DNA of 64,000 nt, taken from the NCBI GenBank assembly GCA_963854735.1, contig OY978098.1, forward strand, positions 1-64,000, in the 5' to 3' direction. This document shows positions 10,769 to 22,103 of this stretch, one piece after another. Every line of letters starts with the position of its first letter. Within the stretch, counting starts at the first letter, position 1. Both the position numbers and the translations under genes were made by a program. Under the pieces are notes generated by a model. The model searched no databases, was not told where the DNA came from, and saw nothing but the letters and a program-made list of their open reading frames with translations. This stretch comes from Marvania coccoides. Its lineage: Eukaryota > Chlorophyta > Trebouxiophyceae > Chlorellales > Chlorellaceae.

Positions 10769-12626
10769 GCCTCAAAAAATAATAAACTGGGTGCGGAGCT
10801 GGGGGGGTGGAAAGGAAGACATCCTTTCTTCCACCCACCCACCACTTTCTTTTCGCTCCAGCCTGCGCCCGCCGCGCCCTCGGCCTCGTCCTCGGCATGC
10901 CAATGGTGCCTTCGCTTGGGGGTGGTTCCCCATACCCAGGCCGCCACCTCAGTACACACATTTGGGGGCACGCACAAAATGCAATGTGTGTACTCCTCTG
11001 CGCGCCAGGCAACCACGCTTTTGCCGGCGGAAATTCGACCAGCGGACTGGCGCAGCCCACCCGGAGGGCGCCGGCCTCAAAAAATAATGCAACTGGGTGC
11101 GGAGCTGGGGGGGTGGAAAGGAAGACATCCTTTCTTCCACCCACCCACCACTTTCTTTTCGCTCCAGCCTGCGCCCGCCGCGCCCTCGGCCTCGTCCTCG
11201 GCATGCCAATGGTGCCTTCGCGTGGGGGTGGTTCCCCATACCCAGGCCGCCACCTCAGTACACACATTTGGGGGCACGCACAAAATGCAATGTGTGTACT
11301 CCTCTGCGCGCCAGGCAACCACGCTTTTGCCGGCGGAAATTCGACCAGCGGACTGGCGCAGCCCACCCGGAGGGCGCCGGCCTCAAAAAATAATGCAACT
11401 GGGTGCGGAGCTGGGGGGGTGGAAAGGAAGACATCCTTTCTTCCACCCACCCACCACTTTCTTTTCGCTCCAGCCTGCGCCCGCCGCGCCCTCGGCCTCG
11501 TCCTCGGCATGCCAATGGTGCCTTCGCGTGGGGGTGGTTCCCCATACCCAGGCCGCCACCTCAGTACACACATTTGGGGGCACGCACAAAATGCAATGTG
11601 TGTACTCCTCTGCGCGCCAGGCAACCACGCTTTTGCCGGCGGAAATTCGACCAGCGGACTGGCGCAGCCCACCCGGAGGGCGACGGCCTCAAAAAATAAT
11701 GCAACTGGGTGCGGAGCTGGGGGGGTGGAAAGGAAGACATCCTTTCTTCCACCCACCCACCACTTTCTTTTCGCTCCAGCCTGCGCCCGCCGCGCCCTCG
11801 GCCTCGTCCTCGGCATGCCAATGGTGCCTTCGCGTGGGGGTGGTTCCCCATACCCAGGCCGCCACCTCAGTACACACATTTGGGGGCACGCACAAAATGC
11901 AATGTGTGTACTCCTCTGCGCGCCAGGCAACCACGCTTTTGCCGGCGGAAATTCGACCAGCGGACTGGCGCAGCCCACCCGGAGGGCGCCGGCCTCAAAA
12001 AATAATGCAACTGGGTGCGGAGCTGGGGGGGTGGAAAGGAAGACATCCTTTCTTCCACCCACCCACCACTTTCTTTTCGCTCCAGCCTGCGCCCGCCGCG
12101 CCCTCGGCCTCGTCCTCGGCATGCCAATGGTGCCTTCGCTTGGGGGTGGTTCCCCATACCCAGGCCGCCACCTCAGTACACACATTTGGGGGCACGCACA
12201 AAATGCAATGTGTGTACTCCTCTGCGCGCCAGGCAACCACGCTTTTGCCGGCGGAAATTCGACCAGCGGACTGGCGCAGCCCACCCGGAGGGCGCCGGCC
12301 TCAAAAAATAATGCAACTGGGTGCGGAGCTGGGGGGGTGGAAAGGAAGACATCCTTTCTTCCACCCACCCACCACTTTCTTTTCGCTCCAGCCTGCGCCC
12401 GCCGCGCCCTCGGCCTCGTCCTCGGCATGCCAATGGTGCCTTCGCTTGGGGGTGGTTCCCCATACCCAGGCCGCCACCTCAGTACACACATTTGGGGGCA
12501 CGCACAAAATGCAATGTGTGTACTCCTCTGCGCGCCAGGCAACCACGCTTTTGCCGGCGAAAATTCGACCAGCGGACTGGCGCAGCCCACCCGGAGGGCG
12601 CCGGCCTCAAAAAATAATGCAACTGG
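10769..12626. repeat. Subtelomeric satellite: six tandem ~306-bp units plus a partial unit
   Basis: Units start with GCCTCAAAAAATAAT at about 10769, 11074, 11380, 11686, 11992 and 12298, with a truncated seventh start at 12604. They are almost identical. Visible differences are CGCTTGGG (units 1, 5, 6) versus CGCGTGGG (units 2-4), a C-to-A change at the end of unit 3, one G-to-A change in unit 6, and a one-base difference in the first unit. Units are GC-rich. Because 306 is a multiple of three, several frames on both strands stay open through the array (up to 682 codons). These are repeat artefacts rather than genes, since both strands and several frames are open at once with no start or codon-bias preference. 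Confidence 0.97.
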
Positions 12627-13503
12627 GGCGGAATGTGCGTAGAAGAAAGTGACATTTTCTTTCTTCCAACTCCCCACCACTTTCTTTTTACACCCAACTG
12701 AGGCTCTCAAATGCTGTATTTTCGTATGCAGATTATGAATATCATATTTACATAGATTCATTCTTCTTAACAATGAATTTATTGTTTGGAAACTAGAAAT
12801 ACTGCCTTTCATTCAGGATTTGACCCTGGTGAACTTCTCTGTTGTTCCTGGTGAGGATACCATTGGATGCGTCTTGTGTTGACGGTTCCAAATACATGTT
12901 TATTAGTGTCTGGGGCGCAAAAAATGTAAACCTTAAATGACCCTAAACGATTCCCGGTGGGTAGGTAAAACACCCCTAGTTCCCCATACCCAGGCCGCCA
13001 CCTCAGTACACACATTTGGGGGCACGCACAAAATGCAATGTGTGTACTCCTCTGCGCGCCAGGCAACCACGCTTTTGCCGGCGGAAATTCGACCAGCGGA
13101 CTGGCGCAGCCCACCCGGAGGGCGCCGGCCTCAAAAAATAATGCAACTGGGGCGGAATGTGCGTAGAAGAAAGTGATATTTTCTTTCTTCCAACTCCCTA
13201 CCACTTTCTTTTTACACCCAACTGAGGCTGTCACATGCTGTATTTTCGTATGTAGATTATGAATATCATATTTACATAGATTCATTCTTCTTAACAATGA
13301 ATTTATTGTTTGGAAACTAGAAATACTGCCTTTCATTCAGGATTTGACCCTGGTGAACTTCTCTGTTGTTCCTGGTGAGGATACCATTGGATGCGTCTTG
13401 TGTTGACGGTTCCAAATACATGTTTATTAGCGTCTGGGGCGCAAAAAATGTAAACCTTAAATGACCCTAAACGATTCCCAGTGGGTAGGTAAAACACCCC
13501 TAG
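12456..13503. repeat. Tandem duplication of a 524-bp segment overlapping the end of the satellite
   Basis: The segment 12456-12979 is repeated at 12980-13503 with an exact 524-bp offset. Each copy contains part of a 306-bp satellite unit (the CCCCATACCCAGG to CCGGCCTC portion) followed by an AT-rich stretch that includes CTGCCTTTCATTCAGG. The copies differ at only a few sites (for example GACATTTTC versus GATATTTTC, and GTGTCTGG versus GCGTCTGG). The duplication therefore arose after the satellite and used its edge. Confidence 0.93.
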
Positions 13504-13953
13504 CTGGGACGGCTGCACACAATCACTGTGGCCACGCAAGTCCTTGATTTCTTGCCGGTGCATACACATGCCATTCTTGCAGCAAATTACAGCTACGGCT
13601 AGCGCAAAATCGTTGGTGTGATCACTCAATTCATGAATATTATTATATTCAATATATATTTCTACCCTAAAGATCTAGTAAGCCGGGATCCAAAAACGCT
13701 GCAACAAAAAAGTAATGACACTTCTACGTATATGTGTCACACGGCCAAAATTGCCAAAAATTTGAAACCAAAAAAGTTTAATTTGTGAAAGCGCGTTGGT
13801 CCTCGAGCTAATTGTGATTCATTTGCAGCTCATTCCTATAATATTCGTTGCTAGAGCCGTGTGTTATAGAAGCCCTGCACACGTTTTTGTATCAAGTAAT
13901 TCAACGCCAAAAACAAGTCGATCAACAAAAAGCCAACGCGTGGCCATACGTTT
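13504..13953. other. Spacer between subtelomeric repeats and the first conserved gene
   Basis: AT-rich region with no recognisable gene. It includes the promoter and 5' leader of the VWA gene that starts at 13954. Confidence 0.5.
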
Positions 13954-14784
13954 ATGGGGTGCGCCGACAGCAAACATCTGACTCAAGAATACCACCATCG
14001 CAACAGCTACCCCGCCAATGGGGGAGGAGCAGGCCTGGCCATGGGGGCGCCCGTTTACCCGCCGCCCGCTGTGTTCCCTTCGTCCTCTGGCAGCTTCCCC
14101 CAGCCGTCTGCGCCGGCAGGGCAGCAGCACGCGCATGCGCACCACACCAAGTTCTACGAGGCTGGCGTCCACGACATCCACCTGCTAATTGACGACAGCT
14201 CGTCCATGCGACCCGCCTGGGGCGAGGCCAAGGAGGGCGTGGAGGCGCTGCTGATGGAGGCCTGCAAACACGACGAGGACGGCGTCAACGTGTCATTTCT
14301 CAACCACCACGAGACCTACCTGGTGAGGACTGTTGACGAGGTGGTCAGGGTTTTCAACGCTGTCATGCCGGTGGGGACCACGCCAACGGCCGAGGCGCTG
14401 CGCCGCATCACAGACCCTTACTGGGCCGACTTTAACCCCAAGGCGCCGAAGAAGCCGATGAGCGTGGTGGTGGTCACAGACGGGGCTCCCAACGACCCCC
14501 TCGCCGTGGAGGGCGTCATCGTGGACAGCGCACGCAGACTGATGCACATGGGGGCGCCCAAGGGGCAGCTGGGATTTACGTTTGTGGGCATTGGCATTCA
14601 CCGCGGCAGCAAGGCGTACCAGCACCTCATGGACCTCGATCAGTCGCTGCCGGCGCGGTACCAGGTTCCCGACATCGCCGACTGCGCCTCCCTGGACGAA
14701 GACGACGGCAGCCCGCTCAAGTACCGCCTGCTCAAGTGCCTGTTTGGTGGCGTGGATTCGCATCTGGACGCCATGCACGAGTAA
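13954..14784 (+). CDS. VWA-domain protein with N-terminal acylation signal
   Basis: Single-exon gene of 276 residues. The N-terminus MGCADS fits N-myristoylation at Gly2 with a palmitoylatable Cys3, which would place it at a membrane. After a ~60-residue Gly/Pro/Ala linker comes a von Willebrand factor A domain. The metal-ion-dependent adhesion site is complete: DDSSS near residue 78, a Thr in GTTPTAEAL, and Asp in VVVVTDGAP. VWA domains of this kind bind partners through a divalent cation; copines and related plant proteins also pair acylation or membrane binding with a VWA. There are no C2 or RING domains, so it is not a copine proper. The start at 13954 is chosen because it yields the acylation motif. 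It is the first well-conserved gene after the subtelomeric repeats. Confidence 0.85.
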   Translation: MGCADSKHLTQEYHHRNSYPANGGGAGLAMGAPVYPPPAVFPSSSGSFPQPSAPAGQQHAHAHHTKFYEAGVHDIHLLIDDSSSMRPAWGEAKEGVEALLMEACKHDEDGVNVSFLNHHETYLVRTVDEVVRVFNAVMPVGTTPTAEALRRITDPYWADFNPKAPKKPMSVVVVTDGAPNDPLAVEGVIVDSARRLMHMGAPKGQLGFTFVGIGIHRGSKAYQHLMDLDQSLPARYQVPDIADCASLDEDDGSPLKYRLLKCLFGGVDSHLDAMHE

Positions 14785-15688
14785 ATTTATACCATGCATG
14801 CAGCTACTAGCTAGCTCTATAGATTCATAAGAAAGTGCCGCGTTCTTATGCTATGCGAGATAAAACGAAATGATTACAGAGTTTTTTCATGAATTACTTT
14901 CGTTTTGCTTGCTAAATTCATGTTCTCCAGTACAGTATGTGTCCTTCACCTTCTCCCATTTTCGTATTCCCTTCCCGTCCTTTCCCCAGCTATAATCCTT
15001 GTGGCTCAAAGTATGTCTTGTATATGTCTCAAAGAAACGCCAACGGCTCCTCTCTGTGTCGTAACTTCTTATTGGCTTATTGGGACAATCTTGTATGTTC
15101 AAATATGCTCATCCCTTTTGAAAACAAAATACCGATTACACCCTGGGGGAAAAGTAGGGTCACAGAAGCAGCAGTCTGTTGCACGAAACAGCTTCCCAGC
15201 AGTATAACAGCAATTTCATTGCCTCTCATCTTGTAGCGCTTGGTTTCAAACAACCCTCCAGAAGCCATTATATCACAGCACAGCAAGAACATGTCTCGAG
15301 CTGCTGCAATCACAGGGCTCCACCACGCCAGCAAGTTGAATTTCTATTCTTCCATAGGAAGACTCACAAACAAACAAATTCCCTGCACACCTTCCTGGGA
15401 ACAAACCCTAAAACCTGCCTCCGTTCCATCTTCACCAGACTTTCGTTCTTATATATAACAATAAAACAAACAACTTGCCCGCTCGTGAATTCTTCTTTTC
15501 TTCCCAAGTCTGTCCATCACCGCTGCGCCTCGTGTTTGCTTGGTGTCTTCAATGGGAAGGGGTAGGGCGACCCCACCAGCATGCATCCAGCCTAGGGGAA
15601 TTGCTGTTTCCCCTAGGCAGAACAGAAGAAGAACTCGTGTGTCAACTGGCACAGCAATCATTATTTCCTTCCAATCATAAGTGTTTAT
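14785..15688. other. Convergent intergenic region, about 0.9 kb
   Basis: Lies between the 3' ends of the VWA gene (+) and CNOT11 (-). It presumably holds both 3' UTRs. Open frames here (for example 15179-15565) lack starts in context and protein-like composition. A telobox-like AAACCCTAAAA occurs near 15410 as an isolated copy. Nothing else is recognised. Confidence 0.5.
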
Positions 15689-17182
15689 TTATCTCAGGGC
15701 AGCCAGCTTTGAGTAAAGGTCCACAATGATTTGCTGGGAGAAAAACTGCAGCGGAATCATCCACAAAATATTTAGAAAACTGGAAATAACTGTAAAAACA
15801 GGGCAAGCCAGTTTATCATAAAAATTAGCAAAATACCTGGGTGCAAAAGCTCTCGATTTCATCCAGCACAGCGAGCACTGCCGAAATGTTGGTGTCCATC
15901 ACGCGCATCATAAAGTGGCCAAGCATCCGGGCGGTGCGGTTTCGGGGCGTCGTGTCCTGCATGGTGTTTCATTCGCAGAGCTTATAAAAAACGTGACACC
16001 TGATGGGAGCATTCTTCCTTTGCCTGAATTTATTACCTCCATGCAGATGACCGTGTCCATGCCGGCCATGATGAAGGCTGACAAGACTGCCGGGTCCACC
16101 GCCATGCGCTCGTTCACAGAGGCCATGCAGGACATCAGGTTGAGGGTGCTGGGGGCCTGAGACAGGGCATCCAGGCACCGCCCCGTCCACAGCCTGGCCT
16201 GGTGAAAATTTGACCTTTCCGCCAAGCACAGTGCCTGAGAGAGAATGACACATGCGTCAATATGGTGTCAACCCCAAAATCAAACAAGGAATCAAGCGTG
16301 CCCATCAAGAAGTTGATCCAGGACAGATAGGTATTATCCTATACATTTCGAGTCCCTGTTTCGCCTCGGGCTTGGCAACACCTTCGCCATCAAAAAATGA
16401 AGAAGAAAAAATACCCCCACCTCACCTCCGCAGCCACCGCGGGATTGTACCCCGCAGCCGACACCAATGCTGCCTCCGTTGCAGCCCGTGCAAGGTTTGG
16501 GGCGCACTCCAACGCTCGCAGGGCTGCCCCCGCTGCCTTTGGCAGCAGCGGCCCTGCAGCAGCAGCGCCGAGGGCTGCCTCTGCCGACACAAAATAGCCG
16601 TCTCCATCAGCAGGGTCCACCTCCGCGATGCCCAGGCTGTCCAGCGTCTCCTCCCTCGCGAGCGCTGCTGTTGCGCCAGGTGCCGCTGCTGCTGCCAGGC
16701 CGCTGCCACCAGGCATGCCATCTTCCACACATGCACACTGCTGTTGAACCAGAAACTGGTCAGGGGTGAGCGACTTGACGGCAGCGAAGCGGCCTGACGT
16801 CAGCGTTGACGCCAGCTGTCGGACAGCTGCCGGCTCGGCAGTTTGGGCAGCCAAAGCCTGCAAAAGGGGCGTGGAGCGGCCTGGATCGGACTGGTACAGC
16901 AGCGACACCGCCTGCAGCTTGTGGGCGGTGCTGAAGAGGAAGTCTTTCTGGAAGAAGAAAAAAAGCTGCGTCGGCGACAGGTGCGGTGGTTGGCTAGAGC
17001 GATTAAATAGGGAACGCCCACAAATTGCAACTTGCCTGCAGTAGACTCGTCAGAGTCGCAATGGCGCTGTCCAATTCCCTCTCATAGAGCACTGAGAGGC
17101 CCACAAATGCGTTTTCAAATGAGGCCCCACTGGTACACACCGACAGCAGCGCTCCCACGCGATCGCCAATGTCCGTTGCCAT
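15689..17182 (-). CDS. CNOT11: CCR4-NOT complex subunit 11 (CNOT11/C2orf29 family)
   Basis: Five exons (17036-17182, 16426-16947, 16037-16234, 15837-15956, 15689-15745) join in phase 0 to give 347 residues. The N-terminal part has the helical block found in CNOT11 (YERELDSAIATLTSLLQ, then KLQAVSLLYQ, then SLTPDQFLVQQ). The C-terminal part aligns with the family's last helices (NRTARMLGHFMMRV, then IESFCTQFFSQQIIVDLYSK). CNOT11 docks with CNOT10 on the NOT1 scaffold of the cytoplasmic deadenylase complex. The middle is Ala-rich and less conserved. Intron 1 appears to be GC-AG, with donor CTGCAG|GCAAGT. The start at 17182 is the only ATG giving the conserved N-terminal block. The gene diverges from the SIP aquaporin across 145 bp. 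Confidence 0.8.
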
Positions 17183-17327
17183 TTTATTTTCATTTTTTTA
17201 ATTTGATTTTGACACCCGCGCGAGGTGTTCATCCAAATATTTTGGAGCCCAAATTCCGAGCAGCCTTGACGTACGTAGACATCAAATAAATTAAGTTTTG
17301 CACTTCCACACCCGCAATACATTCAAA
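17183..17327. promoter_or_regulatory. Divergent promoter region, CNOT11/SIP
   Basis: 145 bp between divergent start codons, holding both promoters and 5' leaders. No defined element is identified. Confidence 0.4.
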
Positions 17328-18380
17328 ATGGCCACACGGAAGCCTAAGCGGTCGTCTAAGCAACGGAGGCCTTCATTTTTCCAAACACTGATTTCCGATG
17401 CTTTGGCAACAGCGCTGCTCTCCGTCCTCACTGTGGTATGCTTCCATGTGAGTTGCGACGTTGAGCCCTCAACGATCTGCATGCCGGCCCTCCGGCGTGG
17501 TCGCTACACTCGCCATTTTGCCAAACCTTTCTGTCTCACCACCGCCGCCTCACCACCCATGCATCATCATCATTACAGGCTGCCTTTGGCAAAGGTGCTG
17601 TCCCCGAAGCGCTGGCAGGTTTCTCGCCCATGACACCATTGGCGACGTTCATCGCCCTCATTCTGGCCATGCTGCTGATCCTGTTCAAGGTCTCGGAGGT
17701 TCTTGGCGGGGCAATGTTCAATCCATGCGACGCCGCACAGGTGAGCAGCAACAGCACGCGTATACGCTAAGCGCAGCACTTGCACACCAACCAGTAAACC
17801 CTGCAGTAGCAACTGGGAGTTCTTGATTGCTTTCCACACCAGCACCAACCACAAGCACTAACACAACTCCATTGTACGTGGGCAGGCATGGGCGGTCGGC
17901 AGCTCCTCCCTTTGGCGCGCCCTGCTGCGCAGCGCCGCGCAGTTTGGCGGTGCCCTGCTGGGGGCGGTTCTGGTTCAGAGGAGCTTCCCGGCAGAGTGGT
18001 CTCAGCATGGGCCGTCCCTGGTGGCCAAGACCGAGCTGGACGTCCTTGGGGGCGCTGCTGCAGAGTTTCTGATCACCTACTTCTTGACGGTGATCGCGCT
18101 GGTGTCCAGCAGGATGGATGTTCCGCTGCTGCCGACGACCGCCCTGCCGCTGGCTGCCACTGCGGGCGCGCTGCTCGTGGGCTCCCGCTGGACTGGGCCC
18201 GTGCTCAACCCCGCCGCCGCCTTCTCCTGGACCTACCTCCACTGGGACCCCAAGAGCGCGGACCTGCTGCGCCACGTGCTCATCTTCGGGGCTGCCCCCG
18301 TTGTTGCTGCCATCATGGCCAAGTGGACCGATTTGGGGATGCAGCATGCTGTCCAGCAACAGAAGAAGAAGAACGACTGA
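17328..18380 (+). CDS. Small basic intrinsic protein (SIP)-type aquaporin
   Basis: Three exons (17328-17447, 17579-17740, 17886-18380) give 258 residues. It is a major intrinsic protein with several membrane helices. The first pore motif is NPC (GGAMFNPCDA) instead of NPA, and the second is canonical NPA (GPVLNPAAAF). An altered first motif and a basic N-terminus (KPKRSSKQRR) are hallmarks of plant SIPs, which reside in the ER and pass water or small solutes. The C-terminus ends KKKND, whose last four residues fit a KKXX retrieval signal and agree with ER residence. Introns carry normal GT-AG borders. Confidence 0.85.
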
Positions 18381-18740
18381 TGCTGGGGTGGTTCACAATC
18401 CTTGTTTCTTCCCGGCATGACTCTCTCTAACAAACCTTTTTTTTTTCCTTGTTCATTGTGTGACCGTCACCCCCCCCCCCCCCCCCCCCCCAAAAAAAAC
18501 CTTCCCTACAACAACACACTCTAATAAATATGACTAATAGCGCGATATTGGTTTACAAATTAATTTTTCGAAGAAGAAAGATAAACAGAAACGAAAAAAA
18601 AACAGAGAATGAATGTGAATGATGCTATGTAGCTCTACGTTGGTTGGTCAGATTCAGTGCACCCCAGTCACAGCGAAGAACAAATGAAGGCGAGCTGTAC
18701 TACTACTAACATCCGGGCTGTCGCTACCCACCCCTCCTCT
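18381..18740. other. Convergent 3' region with poly-C tract
   Basis: Between SIP (+) and the Rab gene (-). It contains a 22-C homopolymer at 18470-18491 followed by an A run, and otherwise AT-rich 3' UTR-like sequence. Confidence 0.6.
18470..18491. repeat. Poly-C tract (22 C)
   Basis: Homopolymer of 22 C in the 3' region downstream of the SIP gene. It is the longest homopolymer I noticed in the window. Confidence 0.9.
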
Positions 18741-19746
<1,006 letters not shown>

Positions 19747-19978
19747 GGTGCTCGCTGACAAAAATCACAGAGGGATCACAGAAAAATTGAGCGTTAAAAT
19801 TATTGAGATGTGTAGAGCTGTGAGCGGTGGGACCAGGCGCAGGGGGGATGCCTGTCAACAATGAAATTGTGTCTATAAAATAGGGAGTGAATTTTTAAAG
19901 CACAGCCCCCCAATTGTTTTTCGTTCGCGACCGTGAATGTTTTTTTTGGCGGTTTCCATCCGGAGTGGAGAAGCTTGT
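19747..19978. other. Short same-strand spacer between FAD synthase 3' end and Rab 5' end
   Basis: 232 bp holding the Rab promoter region and the 3' end of the FAD synthase transcript. No distinct element is seen. Confidence 0.4.
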
Positions 19979-21909
19979 TTATTTTGCGTGTTCAGCCCCT
20001 ACCCCCACCGTGGGGGCACCCTCCGGGCTGTCGAGCGCATGATCAGCGTCTCTGTGCTCGCTTGACACCTCAATACTTGGGGGCAAGAGTTGCAGCAACC
20101 GCGCCCTCGCTGCCTCCAGCTGCGCCTCGTCTTTGCTCTCCAGTGTCAACACCAGCTCGCACCCATCGCTCTGGCCGCTCACCGGGTAGGACCCCACCGC
20201 CACGCCCTCCCCGAACGCAGCGTTCACGTCCTCCAGGGCCGCCGCCACAGCAGTCTCGTCAGACGCCCGCAGCCGCAGCAGCACCGAGTGAAATGGCGTG
20301 GGCGCAATTTTACACCGCTCCGCCAGGTCTGCCTCCACCGCCCTCCACTTTTGCTGCACCAGCGAGGGCACCCCCGGCAGCACATACACGTTGCGACACC
20401 GCACCAGAGGGAAGGGGGAGGGGGAGTCGTCGGCCAGGTGGTAGTCTATCAGCACCACCTCAGACCCGCACGGGGCGTCCGCCATCTTGACGTGCGCGTC
20501 CGTCACGTTGGCCCCAAACAGCACTCGGATGCGGCGCTCAAGCTCGGGGTGCCGCGCCACCTGCTGCCCCAAGGCTTCAGCGATGCCCTGCATGGTGACG
20601 TCGTCTGGGGTGGGGCCCAGCCCCCCCGCGGTGATCACCGCATCGAACGCGTCCGACAGCTCCCTCACCGCTGCAGCAATGGCCTGAACGTCGTCCCTCA
20701 CAAACAGGGCACGCTGCACGCACCACCCAGCGGAACGCAGCTGGGCGCACAAAAACCGCATGTTGACGTCGTCCACTTTGGCAGACAGGATCTCGTCCCC
20801 AATGATGAGCAGCCCCGCCGTGCCAGTGCTCCCGTCGCACCCTCCTCGGAAAGAAGACCTGGAGCGGTCCAACACGCGCCCCCCAGACGATGTGCGCCCC
20901 GCGCGCTCCAGCCGCGCGTCCGGCAGCATGTGCGCTGGCGCAAAGGTGCCGTCTTCCCGTGCCAGCGCATCATTCCTTTGGGTGTTGGCCACCGACCCCA
21001 GGCTGGTGTACCCCTGGTCGTACAGGCAGCAGTACGGCAGCGAGGCACACCGCAGGAACGCCCACACATCGTGGTAGGTCCAGTCCAGGATGGGGTTGAC
21101 GCGCATGAAGGGCGGCCACCCTGCCGACGACGGACAGAAAGTCTCCTGGCCTGGCGCGTTGGGGTCCCCCCTCCGCGTGCCCAGCAGGATGGCCCTCACC
21201 TCGGTGCGCTGCAGCAGACTCTCCAGCCCCGTCTTGAAGTCCCCGTGCAGCACCTCCATTCTGAGGTCGTACTGTGCGTTGGTGGCGTGGGTAAAGCCGG
21301 TGACGTCGTCGAAATCGGCGTCATTGTGGAAGAAAAATGTGTGGACACCTCCCAGGCCTGCAGTGTTTGTGGCAATGGTTCGATCTAATAATTGTCTAGG
21401 GAAGAGGGAGCAAACAATGCCAATTCCTAAAAGAAAAGAAACCATGCACAAAAATAGTAAAGATGGGCGTTGGTGCCTTTTTTGTTGAGTTTCTTTCCGG
21501 GCTGCTCTCGCCGCCAGGCTAGCGTGATCGAACATGTTCCCAACCAACCGTCTTCTCTGAAGACTACGTCGCCGGTTGGGTTTTGCTTCCAAAAACACTC
21601 ACCCACGTCCGCTTGGCCAGGGCCCAGGTCGGTGCGTTGGACTAGGGCGATGCGAATGAGGTGCAGCAGCACCGTGGAGTCCTTGCCACCGTTGAAGCTG
21701 AAGGCAACGCCTGGCAAGCTGCAAAAGAGCGGTGGCGACGAGACAACAGAGGATAGGTTTTTATTCAGCAGGGTTCAGAAAAAAATACCCATCATGATGA
21801 ACACGCACCTGTACAGGTCCAGCGTTCGTTGAATGGCGACCAGAGCATTTTCAACTTTTTGGATTAAATGAGCATCTTTGGAGTCACCCACGGCCTGCCA
21901 GACCTCCAT
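19979..21909 (-). CDS. FAD synthase: PAPS-reductase-like domain followed by molybdopterin-binding-like domain
   Basis: Exon 1 (21909 down to ~21811) is joined by a TTTTGCAG acceptor to SLPGVAFSFNGGKDSTVL, the ATP-binding P-loop of the PAPS reductase/FAD synthase family. The third exon carries HNDADFDDV, LLGTRRGDPNA, NPILDWTYHDVWAFLR and YDQGYTSLGS...NTQRND, the flavin and ATP-site motifs that make FAD from FMN and ATP. The C-terminal half (about 20,000-20,860) is a MoCF/CinA-like domain with GDEILSAKVDD and TAGGLGPTPDDVT. The order synthase then MoCF is as in plants and reversed relative to the animal FLAD1 protein. Total length is about 570 residues. No clear transit peptide is visible, so cytosolic location is likely. 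Confidence 0.87.
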
Positions 21910-22103
21910 CTTTCTATCCGAGCACCTTCAATTACCCACAATACATAAATTCGAGTGGCAAGCTCGCCAATTGACTTTTAGTTTTTCAGAAGGAGGGGGG
22001 GGGGATTCGAGTGTGTTCTTCCTGCCGTTGCCATTATTCTCGCATATTTAATTTTGGGCTGAACAGAAACAGTCTGGCCCTGCTCTCCGTGCATTGGGCA
22101 GCC
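21910..22103. promoter_or_regulatory. Divergent promoter region, FAD synthase/glucosidase II beta
   Basis: 194 bp between divergent start codons, including a G-rich run near 21995-22005. No specific element is recognised. Confidence 0.4.

Noticed and set aside
10764..12812. Long open frames (up to 682 codons) across the satellite array on both strands
   Set aside because: The repeat unit is 306 bp, so any stop-free frame stays open through all units. Several frames on both strands are open together and all are copies of the same unit, which indicates a satellite rather than genes.
15403..15420. Isolated telomere-like AAACCCTAAAA
   Set aside because: A single copy (a telobox-like match) is expected by chance and is not an interstitial telomere.
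15179..15565. 128-codon frame in the VWA/CNOT11 convergent region
   Set aside because: No ATG in context, AT-rich composition unlike real exons nearby, and no motif.
20090..21388. 432-codon plus-strand frame over FAD synthase
   Set aside because: Antisense of a GC-rich exon, rich in Arg, His, Pro and Gln with no motifs; the minus strand has complete family motifs.
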